Shown: piece by piece, positions 1 through 12,059 of the stretch | Position numbering within the stretch: position 1 is the stretch's first letter | How the letters are laid out: every line of letters begins with the position of its first letter | NCBI RefSeq assembly: GCF_001704415.2 | Contig: NC_030817.1 | Span: 37,955,550-38,019,549 of the forward strand | Length of the DNA stretch: 64,000 bases | Direction of reading: 5' to 3' | Source: Capra hircus | Lineage: Eukaryota; Chordata; Mammalia; Artiodactyla; Bovidae | Program-made: the position numbers and the translations under genes | The notes under the pieces: model-generated | Told to the model about the DNA's origin: nothing | The model's database searches: none | The model's input: only the letters and a program-made list of their open reading frames with translations

Positions 1-605
1 TGGTGGGGGTGAAAGGGAAGTTTTGAGGAGGAGAAGATGGATTTCTGGGAGGGAATCACTGAGGGCCCATGTTTGGGGGCACTTAGGAAGGAGGCAGCAG
101 CCCTGGACTTCCACTAGGAGGTACTGCACCCCAGGGAGTGGATGTAGAATGCTAAGGCCAGATGAAACTTACTCTTGAATATACCACTTTGACTTTAGCC
201 CCTATAACACTGAGCCCATTCATCAGGGATTCTCTGGACATTCAGGACTCAAGTTTCAGTTATTCATTCATTCAACAAACTAGCATAGTGTAGCTAAAGT
301 GCTGTACATCATGGGGGAACTGCAAAGCTGTATATGATACTTCTTGCCCCAAAAAGCTATTTTCTAGCTGGGAGAAAATACTAGCCTATAGCAACAGTCA
401 GAAATGACACAAGAAATGCTATAGAAGAAACACATCTCTTGCTGCAGTGGAAGGAAATTCTCCAAGGAAGAACTGACATAAACTTTCAGAATTGTAAAAT
501 TATTCAAGTTTATATCCAGCACTTCCCTCATTCTGATCCCCTTCCACCTCTTTATGTTGTCCTTATCACATTAATTCTCATTCATTTGATCAGCTATTTA
601 TTAAT
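1..605. other. Intergenic sequence, nothing identified
   Basis: No gene or clear repeat. Around 255-310 there is a weak resemblance to the MIR/L2 3' region. Confidence 0.4.
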
Positions 606-820
606 GGACTTCCCTGGTGGCTCAGACGGTAAAGCGTCTGTCTACAATGTGAGAGACCTGGGTTTGATCCCTGGGTTGGGAAGATCCCCTGGAGAAGGAA
701 ATGGCAACCCACTCCAGTACTCTTGCCTTGGAAATCCCATGGACAGAGGAGCTTGGTGCAGGCTACTGTCCATGGGGTTGCAAAGAGTCAGGCATGACTG
801 AGCAACTTCACTTTCACTTT
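606..820 (+). mobile_element. Bov-tA SINE
   Basis: tRNA-like head (gacttccctggtggctcag) followed by the Bov-A body and the terminal hggcatgactgagcaactt-type tail that resembles the BovB 3' end. It is 5'-complete. Short open frames here are repeat-derived. Confidence 0.9.
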
Positions 821-1130
821 CATGTGCCAGGTAGTGTTCTAGTTTCTGGGGTTATAGTAATGAATAAGACAGATACGTTGCTCTTGTAGACCTGTATTCT
901 AGTGCAGGAATCAGAAAGGAAAGTTAAATAAAAAATAAACAGAAGAAACTGTACCAATGGAAAATAATGTGTTAATAGTGTCTTCTTGTTCCCCACCTAT
1001 TATCCCTTCAGCTCCTTTGTCTATAGAAAGTCTGATGACTGATAATAGTAAATTGCACACATTTGTGCTTTTTGTCTAATATACACAACTGTATGTATAA
1101 CCACCTCCACAATCAAGATCTAGAGCGTCT

Positions 1131-1190
1131 GGGGACTTCCTTGGTGGTCTAGTGGTTAAGACTCCACCCTTCCAGTGCAGGGGACACACC
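1131..1190 (+). mobile_element. CHR-type SINE fragment
   Basis: Matches the first 60 bp of the ruminant tRNA-derived SINE (ggacttccttggtggtctag), then stops. Confidence 0.7.
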
Positions 1191-1199
1191 CTCAATTAT

Positions 1200-1840
1200 T
1201 TAACTAAAAGGTTGTTCAGAATAAAATTGGTTTTCATCTTACCTCTGATTTTTGGAAGCCTCTGTTCTTGTAAATATATATTGCCAGCACCGTCTTGTCA
1301 CTAGATGGGACTCTTTCAATGGCCTGACAATGGGCTCTTGAAGGGGTCCCACTTCAGAATACTTGGAAATGAATTGTCAAAGGAGACATACGGACAAAAC
1401 AAAAGATGCATTATTGAAAAGGGGCACTCAGGCAGAGAGCAGCAGGGTAAAGGAACTGGGAAGAATTGCTCTGCCACATGTATCTCACAGTCTCAGGTTT
1501 TATGGTGGTAGGGTTAGCTTTCTGGGTTGTTTCTGGCCAATCGTCTTGGTTGTGCCTTCATTTGATCTGACTCAGGCCCTTCCTGGTAGTGTGTGCATCT
1601 CTCAGTCATGATGGTTTTCAGCACAAGGATTTCTGAGAGGTTGGCGAGTCATATTATCAACTGATATCTCCTCCCCTTCTTGGCCCCTTTTAGGTTTTCT
1701 CTGGATTGTTTTTGGGCCCCACACTGGTTTTGTGTCCTTTTGAAGCATCCTGAAGTGGGAGACTTAAGCAAACCTGTAACTGGTTGTGCCTGGCCAGGGC
1801 AGGCAGTTTTGGTCAACAGTTCCCCAACAATCCTATTATC
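1200..1840. repeat. Possible old LTR-type repeat, class not assigned
   Basis: Open frames at 1305-1611 lack homology I recognise. Sequence style (gaaaaggggcactcaggcag, then a T-rich region ending in ccccaacaatcc) resembles ruminant LTR or MaLR repeats, but I cannot define both ends. Confidence 0.25.
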
Positions 1841-3079
1841 TTTAATTTGCTTGGGTCTCAGAAGGCATAGTACAGATTTTATGGTTCTTAAAAAGAAAAT
1901 TGTTGGAATGCTTTATTTATATTAAAAATATTCTTAAGTTATTTAGATATATGTGAGCAGTTTTTTGACAGTGGAAACCCTGGCAATTTTTAGAAAAAAT
2001 TGTTGGGTCAATTCTGAATGATTTAGGGGTCTGCTTTCCTGGAAACCAGCAAGGCAATGAAAGCTCAGTCACTGGACAACAGTGCATCTTGAAATTGTAC
2101 AGAACAGCTGGTGACTTGCCCTAAGGTACTTTCAAGGTAATGCAAAGGCCCAGCATTTTAATAAGGCAGAATGTTGGGATTGGAAAATATGCAGAAAATA
2201 AGTCTGATAACACTTCATAACAGCTTTATAGAAAAACCTATAGGTTTCCAATGGTCTCTTTTTAGCTCCTCCTATGCAGTTGGTTATGTATCTCTTTGGA
2301 AAGGGCAATAGTCTTTGTGATTTTTGTCCATGACTACCCCAAGACATGGCAGTGATACAGGTACAGTTGTAGTCAACATAGTTCTCCCACTTCCTGTCTC
2401 TGACTACTGATCTGCACACTCCTCCCCTTCTCCTTCAGCCTATTCTAATAGGGCTCCTTCCTGCCACCCTCTTCCTACTCTGGCCTCACCTCACATATAT
2501 ATGTATGACTTTATAATCAGGTCCCATACCCTGGGGTCCTGTTCTTTACTTTCCAAGATAATCAGTTAATCATTTAAGGTCTTATCTTAAATGCTTTATA
2601 AGTGTTTATTAGCCTTTGCTGAGGTTTATGCTGTGCCAGCATCAAGGGCTTTATTAGTTTTCTCTCTCCTGGGAAACGGGAAACACTATCATGTTAGCAA
2701 GCCACATGCTTTGCTGATTTTAGCTTCACTCTCTTTTATACATAAGCTTTGGTTCCTAAGCTTTCCCTCTCAGGACTCTTGAACCTTCTTTCTTACAATT
2801 ACTTTAAGAGAACTTTATCCAGTTCCCTTCAGGAGTCAGCTGACCTACTAAATTGTTGAAGAGTGTTAAAAGTATTACCCTCCTACCCCAAAGTAACATG
2901 ACCATTTTAATGGAGACATCTTAAGCCCAATTTCTTGATGCTGAGACCATGAGACCAAGACAGACCAAGAGAGAGAAGATTCTCTGTACCACCAGGGCCC
3001 CATGGTATGCCTGGATCTTCAAAGCATTCTTGTCCTGCAAAATCTGCCTCATTTGCAACTTAATATCTAAGATGTGGCA
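1841..3079. other. Intergenic sequence, no gene seen
   Basis: No repeat or gene I can name. ORFs are short and non-homologous. Confidence 0.4.
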
Positions 3080-3286
3080 GGACTTCCCTGGTCGTCTAGT
3101 GGTTAAGACTCCAGCTTCCCCTGCAGGGGCATGGGTTCCATCCTTGGTCAGGGAACTAAGATTCCACACGCCATGCAGCGAGGCAAAAAAAAAAAAAAGA
3201 AAAAAAAAAAAAAAGGCAAAACCCAAATGGAAAAACAAGCAGAAATCTGAAATTCAAAGTTGGGGAAAAAAAATTACCATTAAAAA
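3080..3286 (+). mobile_element. CHR-type SINE with extra 3' sequence, 18-bp target duplication
   Basis: SINE body 3080-3180, then an A-rich tail to about 3214, then about 65 bp of non-SINE sequence and a second A run. The copies of aatatctaagatgtggca at 3062-3079 and 3287-3304 are identical and enclose everything, so the extra DNA inserted with the SINE. Confidence 0.8.
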
Positions 3287-3391
3287 AATATCTAAGATGT
3301 GGCAAGGGAGAAATGGAGCATAAGAAAAAGCAGTGTTGTGTCCATTTGTGTGGAATAAAAGATATATAACAGGAAGGAATTTGGCTTGGGT

Positions 3392-3757
3392 GTTGGAGAA
3401 GACTCTTGAGGGTCCCTTGGACTGCAAGGAGATCCAACCAGTCCATTCTGAAGGAGATCAACCCTGGGATTACTTTGGAGGGAATGATGCTGAAGCTGAA
3501 GCTCCAGTACTTTGGCCACCTCATGCGAAGAGTTGACTCATTGGAAAAGACTCTGATGCTGGGAGGGATTGGGGGCAGGAGGAGAAGGGGACGACCGAGG
3601 ATGGGATGGCTGGATGGCATCATGGACTCGATGGACATGAGTCTGAGTGAACTCCGGGAGATGGTGATGGACAGGGAGGCCTGGCGTGCTGCGATTCATG
3701 GGGTCGCAAAGAGTCGGACACGACTGAGCGACTGAACTGAACTGAACTGAACTGAAG
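3392..3757 (+). mobile_element. BovB LINE, 3' end fragment
   Basis: 5'-truncated copy of the last 365 bp of BovB, ending in ctgaactgaactgaactgaa repeats, the RTE-type tail used in place of poly(A). Confidence 0.92.
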
Positions 3758-4026
3758 AGTGGGCCTAGAAGGTTTTTCTGCTCGTTGGAACCTCTCTGAG
3801 CATAAATCTGAAGTATTATAGAGGAAGCAGGTGTCATGTTCTGCTCAGGCTGTCATAATGAAATACCATAGACTGAGTGGCTTAAACCTAATGTATGTAT
3901 GTATTTGTGCTGGCCAGTTTATTTTCTGATGAGGACTCCCGGACTTGCAGATGGCCATCTTTTTGCTTTGTCCTCACATGGTAGAGAGAGAGTGACTGCT
4001 CTGGTGTATTATCTTATAAGAACAAT

Positions 4027-4282
4027 TTTTTGTTTGTTTGTTTATCAGTTGTTAAGTCATGTCCTACTCTTTGCGATCCAAAGGACTACAGCACACTAGG
4101 CTCCCCCATCCTTCTCTATCTTCTGGAGTTTGTTCAGATTCATGTCCATTAAGTTTGTGATGCTATCTAACTATCTCATCCTCTGTTGTTGCCTTCTCCT
4201 CTTGTCCTCAATCTTTCCCAACATCAGGTTCTTTTCCAATGAGTTGTCTCTTCACATCAGGTGCCCAAAGTATTCAACAGTA
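4027..4282 (-). mobile_element. BovB LINE 3' fragment, inserted in the repeat at 3838-4660
   Basis: Reverse-strand BovB 3' end, bounded by identical ataagaacaat copies at 4016-4026 and 4283-4293 (11-bp target duplication). Confidence 0.88.
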
Positions 4283-4402
4283 ATAAGAACAATATTCTTA
4301 TTGGATTAGGGTCCTGCCCTTATGACCTCATTAAAGCTAATTACTTCCTTACTTTAAATGTAGTCACATTAAGGTTTAATGGTTCATCATATGAATTGGG
4401 GG

Positions 4403-4622
4403 TTAAGTAAGTAAGTGTTAATCAGTCACTCAGACATGCCCAACTCTTTGTGACCCCATGGACTGCAGCCCACCAGGCTCCTCTGCCCATGAGATTTTCC
4501 AGGCCAGAATACTGGAGTGAGTAGCCTTTCCTTTCTCTGCGGGATCTTCCCAACCCAGAGATCGAACCCAGGTCTCCCACATTGCAGGTGGATTCTTTAC
4601 CAGTTGAGCCACAGGAGGAGCC
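4403..4622 (-). mobile_element. Bov-tA SINE
   Basis: Reverse-strand copy ending in the tRNA-like head (ctttaccagttgagccac). Flanks tgaattggggg (4392-4402) and tgaattagggg (4623-4633) are a target duplication with one mismatch. Confidence 0.9.
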
Positions 4623-4660
4623 TGAATTAGGGGGAAGGGGGCACGATTCAGTGCATTAGC

Positions 4661-5879
4661 AGTGAGGAGGTCTTAATCCAGACCCCTTGCTCTGTGCCCC
4701 AGAAAGGTGGGGGCATGTCCTCCAGTGGTAGAGCCAGCATTCTGGAATTTTGGAAGCAGGGACTGGAGGCTGGAGTGAGGCTTATAAATCTCTGCTAGGA
4801 GCTGAAGGGCACCCTGGGTATATGTAGTGATACAGTATTTAGTGTTGGTTTCACAGCCACACAGGCCTGGATCTCTTAGCATCCAAACTTCCTCTGCTCA
4901 GAAGATCTAAGTTCTGTGGCCCACAGGTCCACAGCCCAGGGCCAATAGGTGTTCGGTTTAAGGGTTGTGAAAAGGACTCCCTGGCCTCCAAAATTTGTTC
5001 GGTCAACAGCTAAAGAGCCAGGGACTGATCTAGGCACAGGGAAAATAAACCTGACTATGACAAAGCCCACCTCCCTCTTTTGCTCACCAATTCTGCAAAG
5101 CCCTTTACAGGGCACAGAAACTACAGAAACTACATGGTTACTTCCTGACTTTGGTTCCCAGGGAAGCAGCCGATCTCTGATCTTTTCCTGAGGACAGATT
5201 TTGATCAGGCTGGAGAGGAAGAAGAGAGGATGGAGAAAAGGGAGAAGAGAGGGGGCTTTAGTGCCAAAGACTGGCTTCCCAGTCATCTGTGCTGTCCTTT
5301 ATTGCATGTCTCAGACATGGCCTCTCCTTTCCATGCCCCTATCTGACCCAGGCAGGGCCCCTTCTCCTATCTTTGTGATATGGTCAGTGGTTTCCTTGGA
5401 AAGGCTTGCAGAGGTGGAGAGGATAGGACGGAAATGAGATGGCGGCCACCACTCTGTTCCATCTTTCTTGCAGGCAGGTTCTATTCTTTTAGGTCTGGAA
5501 GTCAACAGGCCTGGAAGAGTTCTGGAGAACTGACCTATGGACTGAATCACAGGCAGAGTTTACAGACTTCCAAGCTAGTGCATCTGGGTTGCCCTTCCCT
5601 CCTGTCAGAATTGCCTTAATTCCTTTCTGGAGAATGCCATTATATCAAAACTTATCTTTATTGCAATACTTGCTTCTAGAAGGCTTTATCAGGAACTGAA
5701 ACAGCTTCCTGGGGGAGATGTGAACTGAGGGTCTGAATCAGTGTCCCAGCTGCAATGCCCCTATCACCACCCTCTGATTAGGGGAGATAAGGGGATTTGG
5801 GAACCTACGGATTGGGAGTTCTCAGCTCTACTTGAGAAATACTCAATGTTTGGATTCAAAACTAAGATTTCCACTTACA
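4661..5879. other. Unique-looking intergenic sequence, no gene seen
   Basis: Fairly GC-balanced DNA with several short ORFs on both strands, none with recognisable homology or splice logic. Confidence 0.4.
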
Positions 5880-6060
5880 GCAGTTGGGCAAGTTGCTTAA
5901 CCTCTTTAAGTATTTCATCTTTCTAAGCCTGAGTTTCCTTGTGTGGAAAACTGGGATAATAATAGTACTTTCCTCAAAGGTGTGTGGATAGGATTACATG
6001 AGAAAATGAATGAAATACATGTCAGGCTTGGAATAGTGCCTGAAATATGATAAATGAACA
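5880..6060 (+). mobile_element. MIR SINE
   Basis: Core MIR pattern: gttgggcaagttgcttaacc, then cctgagtttcc, then aactgggataataatagta. Confidence 0.8.
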
Positions 6061-6344
6061 ATATAGCTTTAAAAAAAAAAGCAAAAGGATCCGTATTAGG
6101 ATGTTTATACTTCAGGTACTAAAGTTTTGGGAACATCTTACCGTTTATACAAACATTTTTTCTCCTTTCCCTTTTGTTTTCATTTAGTAGGCAGACTCTC
6201 AATCTTGTAGGCAGATTAACTTATCACTTCCATTTTGCAGAAGTGGAACTCGAGATTCAAGATGGCTAAAATACTTTCCCTAAAGGCACAAAGTCATTTC
6301 TCATGGAGTCTCTGACTCCAAATCTCTCCAATCCTGCATTAAAA

Positions 6345-6380
6345 GTAAAAAAAAAAAAAAAGAAGAAGAAGAAAGAGAGG
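6345..6380. repeat. A-rich/AGA simple repeat
   Basis: Run of A followed by agaagaagaagaaagagag. Confidence 0.8.
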
Positions 6381-6844
6381 TAGAAAAAAACCTTGAAATG
6401 CTTAATAACAAATATTTTGGCCAAGGATTACTTCCTTATAACTTGTTTTTCAAACAAGAATAGACTTTCACCAATAAGGTATACTTAGAGCACCTAGGAG
6501 GAGGGTCAGAAGTGAGAAATGAACACCAGCTTTCCTAGACTTTGTCCAGCTCACAATTTAACCATGGGAAATAATTAGCTAACTACAGATCAATAAGGAA
6601 TACTAGAGATTAGGTTTTTCTAATCAGAACCCAAGGCAAAAGTCTCCCAAGAAGTTCAGCAAATAGAAAATAAAGATTCTAGTCACAGTCCTGTAAGACT
6701 AATTGTGGGAGATTGTTGTTAATGCCGAATCTCTAGACCACATGACTGTGCTTGTAGGGCCTCACTGAGTTCTTCATGAGCTTCATTCATTCCCCCATAA
6801 AGCTTAAAAAATATTAAATAGTTAATATTAAATAGTTAATAATA

Positions 6845-7016
6845 GTCAGGCTGCACCGGGTCTTAGTTGTGGCACATGGGATCTTTGATTTTCACTGGGG
6901 CATGCGGAATCTCTTAGTTGCAGCATATGGGATCTAGTTACCCAAACAGGAATCAAACACCCAGGCTTCCTGTGTTGGAAGCATAGAATCTTAACCATGA
7001 GACCACCAGGGAAGTT
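6845..7016 (-). mobile_element. CHR-type SINE
   Basis: Reverse-strand copy, from the cggtcttagttgtggcac part to the tRNA-like start (gagaccaccagggaagtt). Confidence 0.85.
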
Positions 7017-8743
7017 GCTCCCAGGATAAAGCCTTGACTGCTCACCCACCTGCTCCCTGACACACACACCCTCATCTCTGCCTGTCTCAGTCACCAGCTC
7101 CACTCTGCAGGGACTGAAGTGGTCCCCACAGGAGTTTGGGAAGCTGTTCCCCAGAGTTCTGACTATCATAGCTTTCTTAGGCAATGCACTGCAAGATGTA
7201 ACAGAGGTGGGAAACAGAGAGGAAGGGGTATGAGAGACAGACAGAGATGAAAGAGAGAGGGAAGTAGAGTCAAAGAGACAGAGAAATTACAAACAGTATA
7301 TTGAGAAAGAATCTTTAGGAATAAGATTTCTTAACAACAGAGCAGAAAGGTTAGTTCCTTAGGACTTACCATAGTTTCACTCTGCTTTCTGTGGTGAGAG
7401 AACATTTGGTTGATCTTTCAATTAGGTATTTCTAGAAACTCTTTAGTGAAAGAACGGGTTATCTAGTGCTTGGTCTTTGAATTGGCCAAGACCAATGCTT
7501 GCGGTATGGAAGGGTATTTATCATCTCCCTCCTCTATTTTCACACCCTTTACACTTTCAATGTCTCATTACTCTGAAGGGAACCTGTGTGGGAGACAACG
7601 CTAAAGAGAAACAGACCTTAAATTTCTCATAGACAAAATTTAAAAAAACAGCAGAATTCCATAAGAAATGTCAAACATTTCAAAAAACAAATCATAGTTG
7701 AATATAGAAAACATTAAAAAATAAAGGGGTCCTTGGAAAACACTTGTCATTACCACTCCTTTAAATCTGCCATTAGCTGTCCCCAGTGATTTTCATGGCC
7801 TGGTGTTTAGGGTCCACTCTTTCCAAAATTGTGACTTTGAAGAGATGGATCTTTAAATGCTTTCCTTTGCACCCTATTCTGTGTCTTTTTTTTTCTCCTT
7901 CACAAGGTCTTCTCTCAGGGAACTTCCCGTCTGATGAAAGGGAAGAAAGGCCCTAGCTCTAGCCCAGACCTTGTACCTGGCTCGGGCATATGCCTAGCTC
8001 TACACAAGGCCAAGTGAGGAAAGTACCATTACGGGGACAGAAGGAGAAAGTAAGGATAAGGAATGCTTTACCTAGAGGGTAACAGAGGGATTTGGGAGGA
8101 GATGGCATTTGACAAGATAAGTGTAATTTCATGTTTAGAACAATTGGTGCTGAGACATCAGTGAATCATCTAATTGGAAAGGACCTTCAGGCTTTTGGGA
8201 AGACAGGAGAGTGAGGGGAGACTTCTCAAATCACAGGTAGAGAGAGGGACTGGATGTCATCCTCATGAAGTGGAAGGTGTATAATAGACTGTCACATTCA
8301 CTGCAGGCCCAAGTGCACGACCAGCAGAGCACAGAGTCCTTACCCCCTGCCGATCAGGCAGTTGTTTGCAGCTTGATGCCCTGCACTGCTCACAGTCAGT
8401 TCAATTGTGGTTAACAAGACAATCTTAAAGGTCCATTTTGCTCTAAAAATCTGTTAGATTCTACAAGATAACCTGCCTCAATAGCAGCTATTTTATGATC
8501 CTGGCTGGCGCCAAGGCCAGGATGTAATTGAGCATGGGAGGAAGGGGAGGGCTGCAAAGTTCTTTTCCTTGAAACTTGATTTTTTTCAGTTACCTTTCTG
8601 GAAGCAGGATAATTTCTCAATCTGTTCTCTTCTTTAGCTGATAACAAGATAATGTAGATCTGTATCCACTTAACAGTAGCTCAGTTAATGATTGGAAAGT
8701 TGAAATTTTCAGTTTGCTGATTCTCTGCCTTTCCTTTAAATAT
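7017..8743. other. Intergenic sequence, no gene seen
   Basis: Low-homology DNA with a GA-rich stretch at about 7200-7290. No exon-like structure recognised. Confidence 0.4.
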
Positions 8744-8758
8744 AATTCCTTCATTTTA

Positions 8759-8871
8759 TTTATTTATTTAAGCCATGCTGCATGTAGAATCTTAGTTACT
8801 CGACCAGGGATCAAACCCACGCCCCTGACAGTGGAAGCATGGAGTCTTAACTGGACTACCAGGGAGGTCCC
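8759..8871 (-). mobile_element. CHR-type SINE with 15-bp target duplication
   Basis: Reverse-strand SINE between identical aattccttcatttta copies at 8744-8758 and 8872-8886. Confidence 0.9.
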
Positions 8872-8886
8872 AATTCCTTCATTTTA

Positions 8887-10023
8887 AAATTTTTCTCCAA
8901 AGATTGCTAAATGACATTAGTGTGGTATGAACACTGGTAGACTTATCCTTAGAGTTCAAGAAGGGATCACCCATGTGGGAAGATTTCATGGGTGCCAGAA
9001 AGGTCCTGATGATCAAAGCTATGCTAACTAACTCCTTTTCTTAGGGCATGATTTCTTCATTATTTGTTATCCACCAAGTGTTTCCTGTTGTGTTTCAACC
9101 CTAGGAGAAGCACTGTGCATTCGATCTGCAAATGATGCAAATGTTTTGACTGTTTGTTTGTGTGTTTGTGTTAATTGTGTTACCAGGCTGCTGGAGAGCC
9201 TTCCTGTCTGTCTGGCAGATGGTTGAGGGCATCATAGAGGAATTTGTTTGGAGGTGAGACGGGAGCAGGAATGGTTTCATGAGTGTGCGACCTAGGCAGT
9301 CACACAAGGCCCACTCTCAGAGGGGTCCCATGCTTGCTTTGCTCTGCTGTCAACATCTGGTAATTCTTTTTTTTGATCAAGGAGGGGCATGTTTTAGTTT
9401 CACACTGGGCCCCACAAATTATGGAGGTGATCTTGAATAAAAGAGATTCTTCTGGGGGCAGAAGACTATAGGAATAATAACACAAGTTGCATAGGAGTGG
9501 ACGAAAAGGTACCATACACTACTCTGAGCTGTGCATTTGTCCATAATTATTTGTTGAATTGAAGTTAGGGAAAAAGCTGTCCCTATCAAGCATTGACATA
9601 AGTAAACACTTCATATAAGTCAACTCAATTTAGGATTCTGTTGAATGGACACCCGCATTCCATGAATAGTTACCCACATTCGTTCTTAAACTAATGCTGC
9701 TTTGTTACAGCCAACTACCATTCTGTTTACAAAATGGTAGTCAAAAAATTAAAAAAAGTACAAAACAACAATAATGAAAAGAATCACACAAAGAAAGAGA
9801 GCAAAAACAAACAAACAAACAAAAAAATGATAGGCAAAGTTTTTATAAAGATGTCTGCTTCACCTCTTTGCCTATCGTCTGCCCTCCAGTGTAATCTGCT
9901 ATTTTTTGAAGCTGTAGATCTGAAAGTCCTGAAAGGCAGAATGAAGACTTTTTAATTGTATCTATTCCTGCTGTAGAACCCAATACTGATCTTCACAGGC
10001 CTTTATTAAAAAGCTTCTTCCCG
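8887..10023. other. Intergenic sequence, no gene seen
   Basis: No repeat or gene I can name apart from A-rich tracts near 9730-9830. Confidence 0.4.
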
Positions 10024-10318
10024 GAACTTCCCTGGTGGCACAGTGGATAAGAATCCACCTGCCAATGCAAGGGACACAGGTTCGATCCCTGGTCCAGGAA
10101 GTTTCCACATGCTATGGATCTAAGCCTACGAGCCCGTGTGCTGCAACTACTTCAGCCCATGCACCTAGAGCCTGTGCTCCACGACAAGAGAAGCTACCAC
10201 AGTGAGAGAAGGCCACTCCCTACAATAAAGAGTAACCCCTGATCACAACTAAAGAAAGCCAGTACAAAACAACGAAGACCCACTGCAGGCAAAATAAATA
10301 AGATTAAAAAGATGCTAT
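10024..10318 (+). mobile_element. Full-length CHR-type/BTALU-like SINE
   Basis: tRNA-like head, then the long body (ctgcaactacttcagccca ... gaagacccactgcaggc) and an A-rich tail. A 20-bp piece of a second SINE head follows at 10320. Confidence 0.88.
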
Positions 10319-10479
10319 AGGGGCTTCCCTGGAGGTCCTTTTTTTTCTTATTCTTTTTTCAAAAAAGCTTTTTTCCAGGAGGACAGGACCCTTGTCTGTG
10401 TGGGTCACGAGTGTGTCCTCAGCATCTAAGGCTGCATCCAGCACAATAGTCGGCACTCATAATTACTCATAGATTTCCA

Positions 10480-10960
10480 CTTCTGGCCAAGATGGAGTGA
10501 CAAGGTCCAGATTTACTCTCATCGTAAACAACTGAAAAGATTTTCAGATATTGGACAACAGACAGCACAGGATGGTGATCCTTGAAAGGGCAATAAGATG
10601 AACCCTGTGATTGTCTTAGCTTGCCTGGAAAGGGTTTCCAGGCCCGATGATCTCATGGAGTTCAGAGTTCAGTTCAAGATGGCTGGTATTCACAGGACAG
10701 AGTACAGAGGAGGAGAAAGTAACAGAGAGAAGGCTGATAAGGACAGGCATGTGAGGAAACCACTGAGATCTGAGAAAGAAGAACTGGAAAAGAGCAATCA
10801 GAAAAATCCCTAGAGCTTGCACAGGACTGGGAAACTACTGACCCAAGTGGAAAGACCTAACTCTTGGGGCATTGAGTCAAGTACTCAGGAAAGGATTGTT
10901 TCAGTAGTAGAGCCAAATTAGTCCTAGTTTAAAGGCTGTTTTGTTTTTCTTTGGCCTCAA
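10480..10960 (+). mobile_element. Old L1, 5' region
   Basis: Begins with a ggccaagatggagtgac-like L1 start and continues in L1 5'-type sequence. Probably the same element as 11560-12030. Confidence 0.55.
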
Positions 10961-10974
10961 GACAGGTGGGAACT

Positions 10975-11052
10975 TAGTTCCATGTAGGAAACCCACACTC
11001 CCTGCAGTGGAAGTTCAGAGCCTTTACCACTGAACTACCCAGGAAATCCTTT
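10975..11052 (-). mobile_element. CHR-type SINE fragment
   Basis: Reverse-strand head portion ending accactgaactacccagg. Confidence 0.7.
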
Positions 11053-11069
11053 TAAAGGCTGCTTTGGAC

Positions 11070-11325
11070 CTCTATTGCCTGGAAAATCCCATGGATGGAG
11101 GAGCCTGGTAGGCTGCAGACCATGGGGTTGCGAAGTCGGGCACGACTGAGCAACTTCACTTTCACTTTTCGCTTTCATGCATTGGAGAAGGAAATGGCAA
11201 CCCACTCCAGTGTTCTTGCCTGGAGAATCCCAGGGAAGGGGGAGCCTGGTGGGTTGCCATCTATGCGGTCGCACAGAGTCGGACACGACTGAAGCGACTT
11301 AGCAGCAGCAGCAGCAGCAACAAAG
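11070..11325 (+). mobile_element. Bov-A2 SINE (Bov-A dimer)
   Basis: Two Bov-A units in tandem joined by the cactttcacttttcgctttc linker, ending in the (agc)n tail cagcagcagcagcagcaac. The first unit is 5'-truncated. Confidence 0.9.
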
Positions 11326-11559
11326 CAAAAAAAAAACACACAAGACTTGCTAGATTCAAACTGTTTCCAGGTAATAACTTAGCTGCATTCTAGAATGAAG
11401 TCCAAAAGTATTTAAAGGAATGCAACAAAAATGCAGCACCCAAATGTGTAAAACTCATTTTAACTGTCCTCTGACTTGAAATTACCATTTTTTTAAATTT
11501 TAAATTTACTTTATGTAATAATGCATAAAAATAGAGCTTGTAACAAAAGGGGAAATCAG

Positions 11560-12030
11560 TCAATAGAAAAAACACAGAAATGGCACATGATAGATATAGA
11601 GGACAAAACCTTTGAAGCAAGTATTTTAATATTTATTGTATATCCCATCCCATATGTATTAAAATATTGTTCAAGAAGATGGAAGAAGTAGGTAGGAGAG
11701 AAAGTAGGAGAGCTTAAGTAGGAGAGAAATAGGAGGTATAAAAAAAGAAGATATAAAAAAGATATGTTTGAAATTAAACTTCTAGAGATAAAAAAATACA
11801 TCATCTGAAACGAAAAGTACACTGGATGGGGTTAGTAGCAGCTTACACATTGCAGATGAAAAGATTAGTGAACTTGAATACATAGCAATAGAAACTATTT
11901 GAAATAAGCATAGAGGAGAGAGACACAACACTGTGTTAGAAATCTGTGGAATGTCATCAAGGGCCTGCTACAAATCTGATTGGAGTCCCAGAAAGAACAG
12001 ATGGGGGAGAGAGAGAAGTATTTGAAGATA
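11560..12030 (+). mobile_element. Old L1, ORF1-upstream region
   Basis: Contains L1-typical attaaacttctagagataaa and gaaaagattagtgaacttg. Confidence 0.55.
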
Positions 12031-12059
12031 CTCTATTTAAAAAATTGTATTGTAAGGTA

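Larger units (their letters stand above)
3838..4660 (+). repeat. Old LTR/MaLR-like repeat split by two insertions
   Basis: Starts ctgctcaggctgtcataatg and continues through the attggattagggtcctgcc part. The same family recurs at 13036-13125. It is interrupted by a BovB fragment (4027-4282) and a Bov-tA SINE (4403-4622). The family name is uncertain. Confidence 0.5.
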
